From SG-bin7 sp964498095 (GTDB lineage Bacteria; Bdellovibrionota; Bdellovibrionia; Bdellovibrionales; SG-bin7), in contig CAZCFY010000016.1 of NCBI GenBank assembly GCA_964498095.1, positions 16,352-80,351 on the forward strand: a DNA stretch of 64,000 nucleotides, in the 5' to 3' direction. Of the stretch, positions 52,549 through 61,188 are shown piece after piece (position 1 is the first letter of the stretch; each line of letters opens with the position of its first letter). Position numbers and translations under genes: made by a program. Under the pieces are notes generated by a model. The model was not told the origin of the DNA. It did no database searches and saw nothing but the letters and a program-made list of their open reading frames with translations.

Positions 52549-53550
52549 TTATCCCATCCGCTCCTGTTGCTGGAGTGCAAAGCCCGAAGGAGCGGGTAAC
52601 TGCCGTATTTCCTGAATCGGTTCATTATCAAAGTAGTAATGATCGTCCTCTCCCCAGCGATAGACCCGAGGTAGCGAATAATACATAAAGGCATGGTAAA
52701 AACGTCGGGGTAAAAGTTTCCGCAACAAACCAAAGATCACGGCGTCGACGGTTACCGGTATACGCAAAGGTGGATTATGACTATTAATTACGTTTACAAT
52801 CTTTTTTGCAATTTTCTCTGGCGTTGACGGCGATATCCGCATCATCTTCGCGATAAAGGGCGCCATAGAATTATAATGATAATAATAAGGGTTGTTTTTA
52901 TCCTGAATGGACTTACGGCTTTCGCGCGTGAGCTCAACATTTTTAAATGAATCGGAATTAATAAACCCCGGTTGGATTAAGCTCACTTTAATATTCCATG
53001 GCCGCACCTCATACCACAAGGCTTCTGTAGCGCCCTCAAGTGCAAATTTCGAAGCGCTATATATGGACATTGTGGGCATTGCCATCATACCACTGACGGA
53101 AGAAACATTGATTATGTGACCAAAGCGACGGCGGCGCATATGCGGAAGGACTCCCCGAATAAGCGCCATCGGTGCGCGAAAATTTGTGTCGATCTGCTTT
53201 AGCCGCTCGGTCTCGTTAACCTGCTCCACGACCCCGCGCAAACAATAGCCGGCGTTGTTTACCAAAACATCGACGCCGCCAAGCTTGCGCGTGGCCTCGT
53301 TGATTACGGCGTCGCGATCGCTCTTTAACAAAACATTCAGTGGGCGAATCCATAAATTTTCATTTTCAAAAAGCCCTTCCTTCGCAAAGCGATGTAATGA
53401 GGAATCGCGTGCCGTTGCAATGACGTGAAAGTGACTGTAGCGCATTAGCTCTTTGGTGAGCGCTAACCCTAAGCCTGTGCTAGCTCCCGTAATGAGGACA
53501 ATGCGCTTGCCATGCTTCTTATTTTTTATTTTTCTAAACCAACTAAACAT
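52549..53550 (-). CDS. Short-chain dehydrogenase/reductase
   Basis: A 333-residue SDR oxidoreductase: the NAD(P) motif TGASTGLGLA near the N-terminus, an NNAGYC segment, catalytic Ser in NVSSVSG and YSASK (Tyr, Lys). The C-terminal extension (about 250-333) is basic and hydrophobic and may hold the enzyme at the membrane. ATG at 53550 follows GAGGAC; a TTG at 53565 is possible. It lies 11 bases after the 116-residue protein on the same strand. The substrate is unknown. Confidence 0.85.
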   Translation of the reverse strand: MFSWFRKIKNKKHGKRIVLITGASTGLGLALTKELMRYSHFHVIATARDSSLHRFAKEGLFENENLWIRPLNVLLKSDRDAVINEATRKLGGVDVLVNNAGYCLRGVVEQVNETERLKQIDTNFRAPMALIRGVLPHMRRRRFGHIINVSSVSGMMAMPTMSIYSASKFALEGATEALWYEVRPWNIKVSLIQPGFINSDSFKNVELTRESRKSIQDKNNPYYYHYNSMAPFIAKMMRISPSTPEKIAKKIVNVINSHNPPLRIPVTVDAVIFGLLRKLLPRRFYHAFMYYSLPRVYRWGEDDHYYFDNEPIQEIRQLPAPSGFALQQQERMG

Positions 53551-53561
53551 AGCCAAAGTCC

Positions 53562-53912
53562 TCAAGCGGCAACTGTAACTGGATCCCTTGGCGGATTTGG
53601 TTTTCGAAACATTCTAAGACACTCGTGTCTTAGGCGCTTAAGCACGGACTCCATCATTAATCCTAGGGTGGGTGCGCGCCGATAAATTCCCAAATTTTCG
53701 CCGCGCACCTTGCCCCAAAGGAGCCCTTCATAAACACCATCGTTCTTAACAAGTCTAAGACTTAAATCGTACGCGGGCGTAAAAGTTTTAACACAGTTTA
53801 CGATCTCTTCAATTTTTTCTAAATTTTTTAAATCAACGTCGACGTTTTCAGAGTATATCCTTGTACCGTCAAAGTTCATTACCATTTGGCTGGTAGGCTT
53901 TAAAGTTTCCAT
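53562..53912 (-). CDS. Conserved-looking small cytoplasmic protein, unknown
   Basis: A 116-residue protein with a very strong ribosome site (AAAGGAGG before ATG). No signal peptide. It alternates strands and helices (YDLSLRLVKNDGVYEGLLWGKVRG) in a way that resembles small ribosome-hibernation-type domains, but that match is too weak to claim. It is followed by the SDR gene, and the Hsp20 gene is next upstream on the same strand, so a stress-related cluster is possible. Confidence 0.6.
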   Translation of the reverse strand: METLKPTSQMVMNFDGTRIYSENVDVDLKNLEKIEEIVNCVKTFTPAYDLSLRLVKNDGVYEGLLWGKVRGENLGIYRRAPTLGLMMESVLKRLRHECLRMFRKPNPPRDPVTVAA

Positions 53913-54033
53913 TGTACCTCCTTTAATTTGTCACTCACGATTTAAATCCAAAGAAGTTACAATTTAAAAATGTTCTCGAACAAAAATTTGTCAAGAATAA
54001 CTGGACTAGCGACGGAATCTTCTCGAGATTTCA

Positions 54034-54069
54034 AAAACTTAAGGCAGCGTCTCGTTCTGAGACGCTGCC
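54034..54069 (-). terminator. Rho-independent terminator after hsp20
   Basis: A perfect 11-bp stem (GGCAGCGTCTC and GAGACGCTGCC) with a 5-base loop lies 30 bases after the hsp20 stop on the minus strand. It is followed by TTAAGTTTTT, which serves as a U-rich tail. Confidence 0.85.
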
Positions 54070-54098
54070 CCAAGCCAGTTTGAGAATCAAAAACCTAA

Positions 54099-54584
54099 TC
54101 AGGATGCCTTTTCATCACTGGGAGTTTCTTCTTTTTTCGCACCCAATAATTTACTAAAAAATCCAGTTTGGCCGCTTTGAATTTCTATTCGCCGCCCCTG
54201 CGCCGCTTCCGCTTTAGGTAAAGCAATGCTAAGGACGCCGTTTTCGTATTGCGCTTCGATTTTCTCGGTATTCACATTATTTGGAAGCCCAAAAGTACGT
54301 TCATATTTAAAGGCCTTTCCCTCGCGCGAACGCTCACCTGAAATCGTGAGCTGATCACCCTTGGTTTCAATTTTAATATCTTCCTTTTTCACGCCGGGCA
54401 GATCAAATGTTAACAAGAAATGCTCTTTTGTTTCTTTAACGTCGTAAGTGGGTTGAAAATTTAACCGCCCCGCATAAGTCGGCCGCATAAAGGAACTAAA
54501 AAAATTATCAAAATCTCCCCATACATCATCGGGATCTCGGCGTGATAAGGACCAGTCGTTTGTTAGTGGACTTAGAAATCTCAT
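54099..54584 (-). CDS. Small heat-shock protein (Hsp20/alpha-crystallin)
   Basis: A 161-residue chaperone that binds unfolding proteins without ATP. The alpha-crystallin domain is complete: PTYDVKETKEHFLLTFDLPGVKKEDIKIE, SGERS and ENGVLSIALPK (shortened). The N-terminal FF-rich segment (FDNFFSSFM) is typical. AGGAGG precedes ATG. It is monocistronic, ended by the terminator at 54034-54069. A 21-base inverted repeat lies 59 bases upstream of its start, which may be its stress operator. Confidence 0.95.
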   Translation of the reverse strand: MRFLSPLTNDWSLSRRDPDDVWGDFDNFFSSFMRPTYAGRLNFQPTYDVKETKEHFLLTFDLPGVKKEDIKIETKGDQLTISGERSREGKAFKYERTFGLPNNVNTEKIEAQYENGVLSIALPKAEAAQGRRIEIQSGQTGFFSKLLGAKKEETPSDEKAS

Positions 54585-54642
54585 ATTATACCTCCTAAAA
54601 TAAATTAAACTTGGTGAAGTAAATTTTAGGTGGGGTTTGTCT

Positions 54643-54663
54643 TTGTCAAGACGACCTTGACAA
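54643..54663. promoter_or_regulatory. Inverted repeat upstream of hsp20
   Basis: Perfect 8-base arms TTGTCAAG and CTTGACAA around a 5-base spacer, 59 bases before the hsp20 start. Read on the plus strand, seven T follow, so it also resembles a terminator for that strand, but no plus-strand gene precedes it. It is not the CIRCE element and not a HAIR box in the usual orientation. A heat-shock operator is the likelier reading. Confidence 0.4.
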
Positions 54664-54704
54664 GATTTTTTTCGGTATCAAATTAGTAGTTAGGATCCGA
54701 AGAT

Positions 54705-56639
54705 TTATTCTATCGGGGTTTTTTTCTTGCATGCCCTTTGCAGCTTTTCTTTGGTCATGTTTTGCTCGTTTAAATATTTTAGCGCCATTAAGTGGCCCTC
54801 GTCGTCATCACCCTCATCAAAATCACAGAGCCCACCCGGCTCAAGGCAAATTTCGTCCGTCATTTTTGCCGTCAGTACCGAGAGATCTTTATAAGCCGCT
54901 AACTCTTGATAAGGATTCTCAAGTGCGCCCTTCTTTTTTAGTTTACTGGCAGTCGACGCAAAATATTTCTGACTTTTCTTAAAATTTTCTTCCGCGTCTT
55001 TAAGGTCCTCAAGCTCCTTTCTGCCAATAAGGTCTTTTTCTCGGTCGTATCTATCACAAATTTCCTCAGCGTCTCTAAGTTTTGTGCCATTTATTCTTTG
55101 TTCACTATCTAAACATTTTAGAATCCGCTGATCTCGCCGTTGTTTATATGTGTTCTTAACTTTTTCAAATTTCTTTCTTGCTCTTTCTGAGGCCCGTTTA
55201 AAGTTTTCGCTCGCCTTTTTTGTTGCTGTTTCGGCATCATCATGGCGTTTTTCTTCGTCGTCATCCATACGGTCTAAGAGCGGATTGATGGCCGTCAAAT
55301 ACTTAGTGCGAGCCCGCTGTTTAATTTGCAAATAACTGTCAATCACCGTGCCTAAAGTATCTATCGAGGTACAGATATCCAATTTTTGAACGGCCCCCCG
55401 CTCTTCATGTGGAACTAACCTTCTTAATATGTCCACGAGCGTTCTTAAGTTATCAGGCCGGCATTTTTCCAGACCCGACTTCTTGTCTACGTCCCTTTTC
55501 ATACCTTCATCTACATCCTTTAAAAGGTTCTCATATACGCGCAGGCGTTCGCGCAAAGTCGTCTCTTCTAATTGATCGACTCCCAGAGCATCCAAAGCTA
55601 ATTTGAAATTAATTAACCCTCGCCGAAAATCAACGGCTTGCGCGTGAATAGAGGCGGCCGGAATATAGTTTTTATGCGACTCCTCCGCATCTTTTAGCAG
55701 TTGTAGATTTTCTTGTTCGTGGGTTATGGCTTCCTTTACGATTTTATAGAGGTCGTCAAGTTTACTAATCGCAATACTCGTGGCCGCCGCTAGTGGCGCG
55801 ATGCTTGCTCCAGCGGCCGTTACACCCATTTGCTGAGCGAGGTCCGACGCGTTAAACGTAAACAACTGCTTAAAACCATTTTCACTTATCGAATTATATC
55901 CTACGCTATTTGCCGGAAATTGATTTGATTGCATTTTCCCCAATGATCCCGAAACTCCTTTGACGTTATTGTAAAAACCTTCAAATTTCTTCTCATCGGT
56001 TATTAAATTAAGTAAGGTTTTAACTTCCTTTTCATTTCCCCAGGAGTGTTCAGATTTATAAACGGCTTCGGTGGCGGTTTCGGCCTGCGCGCGCGGGATA
56101 AGAACATTCATAAAGTCATAAACGGCGGATTTTTTTCTGTCTAGTAATTGACGCTGGAAAAATTCAACCTCAAAGCTCACTGGATTTAATACCTCTTCTT
56201 CGACCATCGCGAAAGAATAGAGGAAACGATTGGGTTCCTCCCGCCACAGTATTTGCATGATACGGCCTTGCTCCTTCGAATACCCAATAAATTTATAGGT
56301 ATCCTTGTCAATCTGCCGCTTTATCCAAGAGTTAAAACCAAAAAGATGCCCCATGCCGATGTTAATCGTGTCGGGACTTCCAAACTTCAAATCCTTTCTT
56401 TGCAGTTCAAAAACCGTCATGCTGGCTAAATCTATTTTATTGCCATTAATAATCGCCTGCCGAACAAACAATTGCGCTTCGGTTTTTACCCCGGGTGCCA
56501 CTGATTTTACTATCCGAGATTTTTGCCAGCGGCTAACGATGGCCTTATCAGTTTCTGACCTCGGCGTTAGATCGAAGGCGAAACTGGTCTTACCACTAAG
56601 TAGGCCCGACAAAATAAGTAATAACTGCCAGTGTTTCAT
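54705..56639 (-). CDS. Exported coiled-coil protein, unknown function
   Basis: A 644-residue protein with a signal peptide (MKHWQLLLILSGLLSGKTSFAF). The N-terminal third is mixed. Residues 280-600 are long charged helices with heptad-like stretches (KKASENFKRASERARKKFEKVKNT region), so an elongated coiled coil is likely. Several Cys (KCRPDNL, KLDICTS, LKCLDS, EICDRY, EICLE, GLCDF, RACKK) could form disulfides. The family is not recognised. It is divergent from CorA. Confidence 0.7.
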   Translation of the reverse strand: MKHWQLLLILSGLLSGKTSFAFDLTPRSETDKAIVSRWQKSRIVKSVAPGVKTEAQLFVRQAIINGNKIDLASMTVFELQRKDLKFGSPDTINIGMGHLFGFNSWIKRQIDKDTYKFIGYSKEQGRIMQILWREEPNRFLYSFAMVEEEVLNPVSFEVEFFQRQLLDRKKSAVYDFMNVLIPRAQAETATEAVYKSEHSWGNEKEVKTLLNLITDEKKFEGFYNNVKGVSGSLGKMQSNQFPANSVGYNSISENGFKQLFTFNASDLAQQMGVTAAGASIAPLAAATSIAISKLDDLYKIVKEAITHEQENLQLLKDAEESHKNYIPAASIHAQAVDFRRGLINFKLALDALGVDQLEETTLRERLRVYENLLKDVDEGMKRDVDKKSGLEKCRPDNLRTLVDILRRLVPHEERGAVQKLDICTSIDTLGTVIDSYLQIKQRARTKYLTAINPLLDRMDDDEEKRHDDAETATKKASENFKRASERARKKFEKVKNTYKQRRDQRILKCLDSEQRINGTKLRDAEEICDRYDREKDLIGRKELEDLKDAEENFKKSQKYFASTASKLKKKGALENPYQELAAYKDLSVLTAKMTDEICLEPGGLCDFDEGDDDEGHLMALKYLNEQNMTKEKLQRACKKKTPIE

Positions 56640-56703
56640 AGTTAACTCATCGGAAAAAATAGCTATTTACATGACACTGCACCTTGGACTAGTCTTATTA
56701 AAT

Positions 56704-57624
56704 ATGGGTAATTCAGTTAAGATTTCTGGACGCGATTTTTGTTGGATTGATCTGCATGACCCGACGCCGGCGGATTTATCGCAAATCGCCGAGCAATATA
56801 GACTTTCCTCAACACTTGTCGCCGACTGTCTACAGCCGGAACATTTACCGAAATATGAGGAGAGCGAAAATTATGAATTTATGATTCTCCGAGGCTTTGA
56901 TTCTAACGCCCCCGAAGACGGTGATACGGTCCAGGAGTTAACGCGCAAGCTAGCCCTATTTGTAGGTAAGAGTTTTTTAATAACAATTCACCGTAAAGAA
57001 TTAAATTACGTCACGGCAGTTAGGGACCGCTGGTCCAAAATGAGCGAGGACCGCGTAAATCCCCAGTGCTTGCCCTTGATTCTCAATGACTTATTCTTGG
57101 GTGTCGTGGATTCTTACCGCGGCCCCATCTCTGGCGCTCTTGATGAACTGGAAAACTTCGAGATGGGAACATTCGGCGCCAGTGGCGCTAAATCCGCCGT
57201 CTTACTTAGCGGCTATTATTTAAGGCGAAAAGCGTCGGTATATAAACGCATGCTGCGCTTAAAATTAGGAATTATTCAACATATTCAGAACGGGGTTTTA
57301 TCAGATCACCCGCACTACGGCCAAAATCTCAAAGATGCGGTCGAGGGACTTTACTTTTTTGCCGACGAACTGCTTGAGGGCTCAAATAACGTTCTTAACT
57401 TGAACATTTCCCTTTCCGCGCAAAAGACCAATGAAGTTATGCGCATACTTACTTTATTTTCGGTCTTCTTTTTACCTTTAAATTTTATCGCGAGTATTTA
57501 TGGGATGAATTTCGAATTTATGCCCGAGATTAAAAGCCGCTACGGTTATCCTATGACATTATCCATAATGACCCTAGTGGCTTTGGCGATTTATTTTTGG
57601 TTCCGGCGTAAAAAGTGGATTTAA
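56704..57624 (+). CDS. CorA-family divalent cation transporter
   Basis: A 306-residue magnesium/cobalt channel of the CorA type. An N-terminal alpha/beta cytoplasmic domain (WIDLHDPTPADL) is followed by the long stalk helix and two C-terminal membrane segments. The signature YGMNFEFMPE (GMN) lies between them, and the tail ends basic (WFRRKKWI). The open frame extends far upstream on the antisense of the coiled-coil gene; ATG at 56704 is the best family-like start, with 56671 as the alternative. Neither has a ribosome site, so a leaderless mRNA is possible. Confidence 0.9.
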   Translation: MGNSVKISGRDFCWIDLHDPTPADLSQIAEQYRLSSTLVADCLQPEHLPKYEESENYEFMILRGFDSNAPEDGDTVQELTRKLALFVGKSFLITIHRKELNYVTAVRDRWSKMSEDRVNPQCLPLILNDLFLGVVDSYRGPISGALDELENFEMGTFGASGAKSAVLLSGYYLRRKASVYKRMLRLKLGIIQHIQNGVLSDHPHYGQNLKDAVEGLYFFADELLEGSNNVLNLNISLSAQKTNEVMRILTLFSVFFLPLNFIASIYGMNFEFMPEIKSRYGYPMTLSIMTLVALAIYFWFRRKKWI

Positions 57625-57750
57625 AAAATTATGTTATCGGGGTTAAAATCGCAATACCACTGAGGCAAGGTTCCCCTTAAAATTTAGCCCTCTTGTTTCG
57701 TTGCCATTAAGTGTTTCCAATAATAATTTCCCTCGTGAAAAGGGGGATTT

Positions 57751-58560
57751 ATGGAAACCATTACGACAAAAACATGGGGTGACGTTCACCCGCTTATCAG
57801 TTGGCGCTCAGTCATTGCTGGGCTTTTTGTGGCTTTATTTGCTTATCTTATGATGACTGCATTAGGAATCGCCATTGGCGGCTCAAGTTTAATTGATGGA
57901 CTAGAATCAAGTGCAAGGTCGGCCGTTGCCGCCGGAATTTGGGTGATTGCAACCGCCGCGATTTCACTTTTTTTAGGTGCCTATTTTGCCGCGCGCATTT
58001 CGCGCTTTCCGGCCCGGCTTGTAGGTTCCTCTCAGGGCATAGTGATCACTGCAATTTTCTTTGCCGTCTTAGTACTTCAAATGGCCGCAACTCTCGGCGC
58101 CGCCGGCAGCGCATTTAGCTCGATGGTAGGAACTGCTGGAAGTGGCGTTTCTAGTGTCGTGGGGTCACCACAAGTCCAAGATGTGATCGAAAAGTCTTTA
58201 CAGGGCTTAAAACTAAAGGCCGATCCTAAACAAGTGATAGAAGGTGTTGCCGTTAGACTTTTACGCGGAGACTTTGACGGTGCCCGCGATTACTTGGCAC
58301 TGCAATCAGGTTTGCAGCCCGCAGAAGCGCAAGCCCGCATTGACGAAGTCAAAGCCGATATTCAAACCGCGCTCATCGAAGTCCGCGAAACCACGGCCCG
58401 CACACTTTCGGCTGCCGGCTGGACGCTTTTTGCATTAATGGGATTTGGATTACTTGCTGCCATTGGCGGCGGAATGTTAGGATCTCACACTAACTTTAGA
58501 CGGCCACTTCCCGACGAAGAACTAACTACGACTTATCACGCCACCACTCCTGCCGCATAA
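57751..58560 (+). CDS. Multi-pass membrane protein, unknown function
   Basis: A 269-residue protein with GGGGG before ATG. Three hydrophobic segments in the N-terminal half (VIAGLFVALFAYLMMTALGIAI; AAGIWVIATAAISLFLGAYFAA; IVITAIFFAVLVLQMAATLG) and one near the C-terminus flank a soluble helical loop. The pattern is common to uncharacterised small Gram-negative membrane proteins (ISWRSVIAGLF start). It ends before a hairpin at 58579. No partner gene is evident. Confidence 0.7.
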   Translation: METITTKTWGDVHPLISWRSVIAGLFVALFAYLMMTALGIAIGGSSLIDGLESSARSAVAAGIWVIATAAISLFLGAYFAARISRFPARLVGSSQGIVITAIFFAVLVLQMAATLGAAGSAFSSMVGTAGSGVSSVVGSPQVQDVIEKSLQGLKLKADPKQVIEGVAVRLLRGDFDGARDYLALQSGLQPAEAQARIDEVKADIQTALIEVRETTARTLSAAGWTLFALMGFGLLAAIGGGMLGSHTNFRRPLPDEELTTTYHATTPAA

Positions 58561-58578
58561 CCGACTAGTTTATAAAAT

Positions 58579-58603
58579 ACTAGGGGCTTCTTCAGCCCCT
58601 AGT
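58579..58603. terminator. Hairpin after the 57751 membrane-protein gene
   Basis: A perfect 10-bp stem (ACTAGGGGCT and AGCCCCTAGT) with loop TCTTC, 18 bases after the stop. No plus-strand T-run follows; on the minus strand ATTTTAT follows. A likely but weak terminator. Confidence 0.6.
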
Positions 58604-58924
58604 TGGAAGCGCAGTTGTAAATGGGCTACCAATAACTAAGAAAGAGAAATTATCAAAATAGGGTTAATAAAAAGGTTCGGGAGCAGGCGCTAAGACAAGC
58701 TTCGCAAGAGCTCCCATTTTCAGATGAGCCGACGGATACTTCCCTGGAAATCGTGAAACCTCCAGGCTATTACCTTTAGAAAGTTGTCACGGCATCATCT
58801 TCATTAAACTATATAGCAGGGTTCATGCCATGATAGGAGCGCAATGATTAACTTTAAAATAAACGCGTGGGACTAAACGTGGTACATTGGGTGGGATCAC
58901 CGGGAAAAAAGCTCCCCCCCAAGC
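58604..58924. other. Gene-free region with two stem-loops
   Basis: No convincing gene over 321 bases. Two stems are visible: GGGAGC (58679-58684) with GCTCCC (58710-58715), and CCTGGA (58743-58748) with TCCAGG (58761-58766). No known RNA family is recognised and no T-run follows. It lies downstream of the ArsR-type gene on the minus strand and downstream of the membrane protein on the plus strand. Confidence 0.4.
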
Positions 58925-59224
58925 TCAAGCGCAAAAAATCTTTTGCATCGTCTTTATCAACTTTAAAAGGTCTCCACTTTCGATTCTGTAATAAATTTGT
59001 TGTCCATCTCGACGCGAAGATAAAAGACCCTCAGCCTTCATCTTGGCCAAATATTGTGATACGGATGATTGGGACGCGCCACAGTAGGACTCCAGCTCAG
59101 ATACCGTCTTTTCGCCTTCCGTCAAACTGCACAGTACTTTTAGACGCTGGGGGTGTGCTATAGCCTTCAAAATGGCAGCCACCGACTCACATTGGGACGC
59201 TAGCTTATTAATATCTGTTTTCAT
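58925..59224 (-). CDS. ArsR-family persulfide-responsive repressor (SqrR/BigR-like)
   Basis: A 99-residue winged-helix repressor of the ArsR/SmtB family (HPQRLKVLCSL; ASQSSVSQYLAKMKAEGLL as recognition helix; RRDGQQIYYRI as wing). Cys32 and Cys98 are 66 residues apart, the same spacing as the Cys41/Cys107 pair that forms the tetrasulfide bridge in SqrR of Rhodobacter capsulatus; Cys12 and Cys48 are extra. It lies divergent from the persulfide dioxygenase operon with a palindrome between. The frame also offers ATG at 59233; 59224 gives the usual N-terminus. Confidence 0.85.
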   Translation of the reverse strand: MKTDINKLASQCESVAAILKAIAHPQRLKVLCSLTEGEKTVSELESYCGASQSSVSQYLAKMKAEGLLSSRRDGQQIYYRIESGDLLKLIKTMQKIFCA

Positions 59225-59234
59225 ATTGACCATT

Positions 59235-59254
59235 ATATTATAATATTATAATAT
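59235..59254. promoter_or_regulatory. Operator palindrome of the persulfide operon
   Basis: A perfect 20-base AT-rich palindrome, ATATTATAATATTATAATAT, between the divergent ArsR-type gene and the persulfide operon. Outer arms ATATTGAC (59223-59230) and GTCAATAT (59255-59262) extend the symmetry. Its site and layout match the AT-rich operators of BigR/SqrR-type repressors, so it probably controls both genes. Confidence 0.75.
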
Positions 59255-59276
59255 GTCAATATGTCGGAGGAACTTT

Positions 59277-60326
59277 ATGAGCAAAAACACAATATTTTAT
59301 CAGCTCTTCGAACACGAATCTTCAACCTATACCTATATAATCGCGGACGCGAATACAAAGGAAGCAGCGATAATTGATTCCGTTATTGAGACCGTTGAGC
59401 GCGATTTAAAGCTGGTGGGAGAGCTTGGACTTAAGCTCAAATATGTACTCGATACCCACATTCATGCCGACCACATTACCGGCGCCGATGAAATACGTAA
59501 ACGCACAGGCGCCAAAACAGCGGTCAGCGAAAATGCTAAGGTAGAGTGCGCCGACCTAGCTCTAAGAGATGGCGATGAGCTCCCCCTTGGGGACGGTAAA
59601 ATAAAGGTTCTCTCAACCCCTGGCCATACAGACTCCTGTATGACCTATTTGTTTGATGGCCGTTTATTTACAGGCGATGCTCTACTTATTCGCGGCACCG
59701 GCAGAACTGATTTCCAACAAGGCTCTTCAGAAAAGCTTTACGAAAGTATACATACCAAAATATTTACTCTTCCCGATGAGACCCAAATTTATCCTGGCCA
59801 TGATTACCGCGGGCAAACGGCTTCGACGGTTGGTTTAGAGAAAAGGTTCAACCCGCGTATTGGAATGAATAAGACTAAAAGTGATTTTATTAAAACCATG
59901 GCGGAGCTCAAGCTTGCTAACCCAAAAAAAATCCATGAAGCCGTGCCGGCAAACCTTTCCTGCGGCAAGCGCCAGGACAATCGCATCCTTCACCCGACTC
60001 TCAATGATGGAATTCCTGAGGTGACCGCGGAAAAGGTCCAAGAAAACTTAGGAAAAGTTCGTCTTATTGATGTACGCACGACGGAGGAATTTAATAATGA
60101 ACTCGGCCATATTCCTGGAGCTGAGCTTGTTACGCTGGGGCCAGATTTGACCAAATTTTTAAATTCGGGGAACAAAACAGAGGAAATGGTCTTTATCTGC
60201 CGCAGCGGTGGCCGCTCTGGCACGGCGACGAGTGAAAGCCAAAAACTTGGCTATAAATACACGGCAAATCTTATTGGCGGAATGATTCGCTGGAACGAAA
60301 TGAAGTACGAAGTTGAAAGAAAATAA
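59277..60326 (+). CDS. Persulfide dioxygenase-rhodanese fusion
   Basis: A 349-residue two-domain protein. The N-terminal metallo-beta-lactamase domain is of ETHE1 type: THIHADHITGA, GHTDSC, FTGDALLIRGTGRTDFQQG and YPGHDYRG give the iron ligands. The C-terminal rhodanese (about 245-345) has the catalytic Cys in FICRSGGRSG. It oxidises glutathione persulfide to sulfite and exchanges sulfane sulfur. GGAGG precedes ATG at 59277; the frame opens 8 codons earlier inside the operator. First gene of the operon, 11 bases before the transporter half-gene. Confidence 0.93.
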   Translation: MSKNTIFYQLFEHESSTYTYIIADANTKEAAIIDSVIETVERDLKLVGELGLKLKYVLDTHIHADHITGADEIRKRTGAKTAVSENAKVECADLALRDGDELPLGDGKIKVLSTPGHTDSCMTYLFDGRLFTGDALLIRGTGRTDFQQGSSEKLYESIHTKIFTLPDETQIYPGHDYRGQTASTVGLEKRFNPRIGMNKTKSDFIKTMAELKLANPKKIHEAVPANLSCGKRQDNRILHPTLNDGIPEVTAEKVQENLGKVRLIDVRTTEEFNNELGHIPGAELVTLGPDLTKFLNSGNKTEEMVFICRSGGRSGTATSESQKLGYKYTANLIGGMIRWNEMKYEVERK

Positions 60327-60337
60327 GAGGAGAGTTT

Positions 60338-60763
60338 ATGAATACAGAATGGCTACAGGCCTTATGGGGCGGCGTACTTATAGGAATAGCGGTTTCGCTC
60401 ATGCTGTTTTGGAACGGCAGAGTCACCGGCATTAGCGGGATTGTTTATGGCATTTTAAATCCCGTCAAGGGCGACGTCGCTTGGCGCCTGTCGTTTGTCT
60501 TCGGCTTATTTGCCGGAGGTTTAACCTTGGGAGCGCTCAATTCTCAAGTATTCTCAGGACATATTTCGACGAGCAACCTAACAATTGTATTGGCGGGTCT
60601 ACTTGTCGGTTTCGGCACTGTTCTTGGCAGTGGATGCACTAGCGGCCATGGAGTTTGCGGCATTAGCCGCCTTTCACCGCGGTCATTAGTAGCTACAGTT
60701 TTATTTATTTCCAGTGGCGTTCTTTCCGTCTTTTTATTTAGAATGTTTGGAGTCCTACCATGA
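60338..60763 (+). CDS. YeeE/YedE-family transporter, first half
   Basis: A 141-residue membrane protein with about four helices and the family signature GSGCTSGHGVCGISRLSPRS. YeeE/YedE proteins import thiosulfate or related sulfur species. GAGGAG precedes ATG. It overlaps the second half by 4 bases (ATGA), a common split form of the transporter in which two half-size proteins join. Confidence 0.93.
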   Translation: MNTEWLQALWGGVLIGIAVSLMLFWNGRVTGISGIVYGILNPVKGDVAWRLSFVFGLFAGGLTLGALNSQVFSGHISTSNLTIVLAGLLVGFGTVLGSGCTSGHGVCGISRLSPRSLVATVLFISSGVLSVFLFRMFGVLP

Positions 60764-61188
60764 AAAACAATATGAGCGCTTGGATAGTTGGGTTCGTTTT
60801 CGCATTGGGCCTTGGACTCTCCGGTATGACCCGGCCCGAAAAGGTGATTGGCTTTCTGGATGTTTTCGGAAAATGGGATGTGTCTCTGATATTTGTGATG
60901 GTGGGGTCCATAATTGTTCATTTTATATCTTATAAATTAATTCGAAAGCGTCCGAGCCCGCTCTTTTCTCATAAATGGCACGTGCCTGACAAAACAAAAA
61001 TCACCCCAAGTCTCGTTTTTGGTTCCCTCTTATTTGGAGTCGGATGGGGACTCGCCGGTTATTGCCCGGGACCCGTTATCACCTCTCTCGGGTCATTTCA
61101 GTTAAGGCCCCTCCTCTTTACGATCTCTATGTTAGTTGGAATGTACGCGTTTAAATTATTAGACCAACGTTTAAAGATAAATCGGTAA
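60760..61188 (+). CDS. YeeE/YedE-family transporter, second half
   Basis: A 142-residue membrane protein with about four helices and the second-half signature GVGWGLAGYCPGPVITSL, whose Cys is the conserved transport cysteine. It starts in the stop of the first half (4-base overlap) and its own stop shares a base with the TauE start. It forms one transporter with the protein of 60338. Confidence 0.93.
   Translation: MKNNMSAWIVGFVFALGLGLSGMTRPEKVIGFLDVFGKWDVSLIFVMVGSIIVHFISYKLIRKRPSPLFSHKWHVPDKTKITPSLVFGSLLFGVGWGLAGYCPGPVITSLGSFQLRPLLFTISMLVGMYAFKLLDQRLKINR

Noticed and set aside
56305..56703. N-terminal extension of the CorA frame
   Set aside because: It runs antisense to the coiled-coil protein gene and does not look like a CorA N-terminus; the family start lies near 56704.
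58671..58720. tRNA-like GGTTCGGGAGC stretch
   Set aside because: No acceptor stem, anticodon arm or CCA layout can be built around it.
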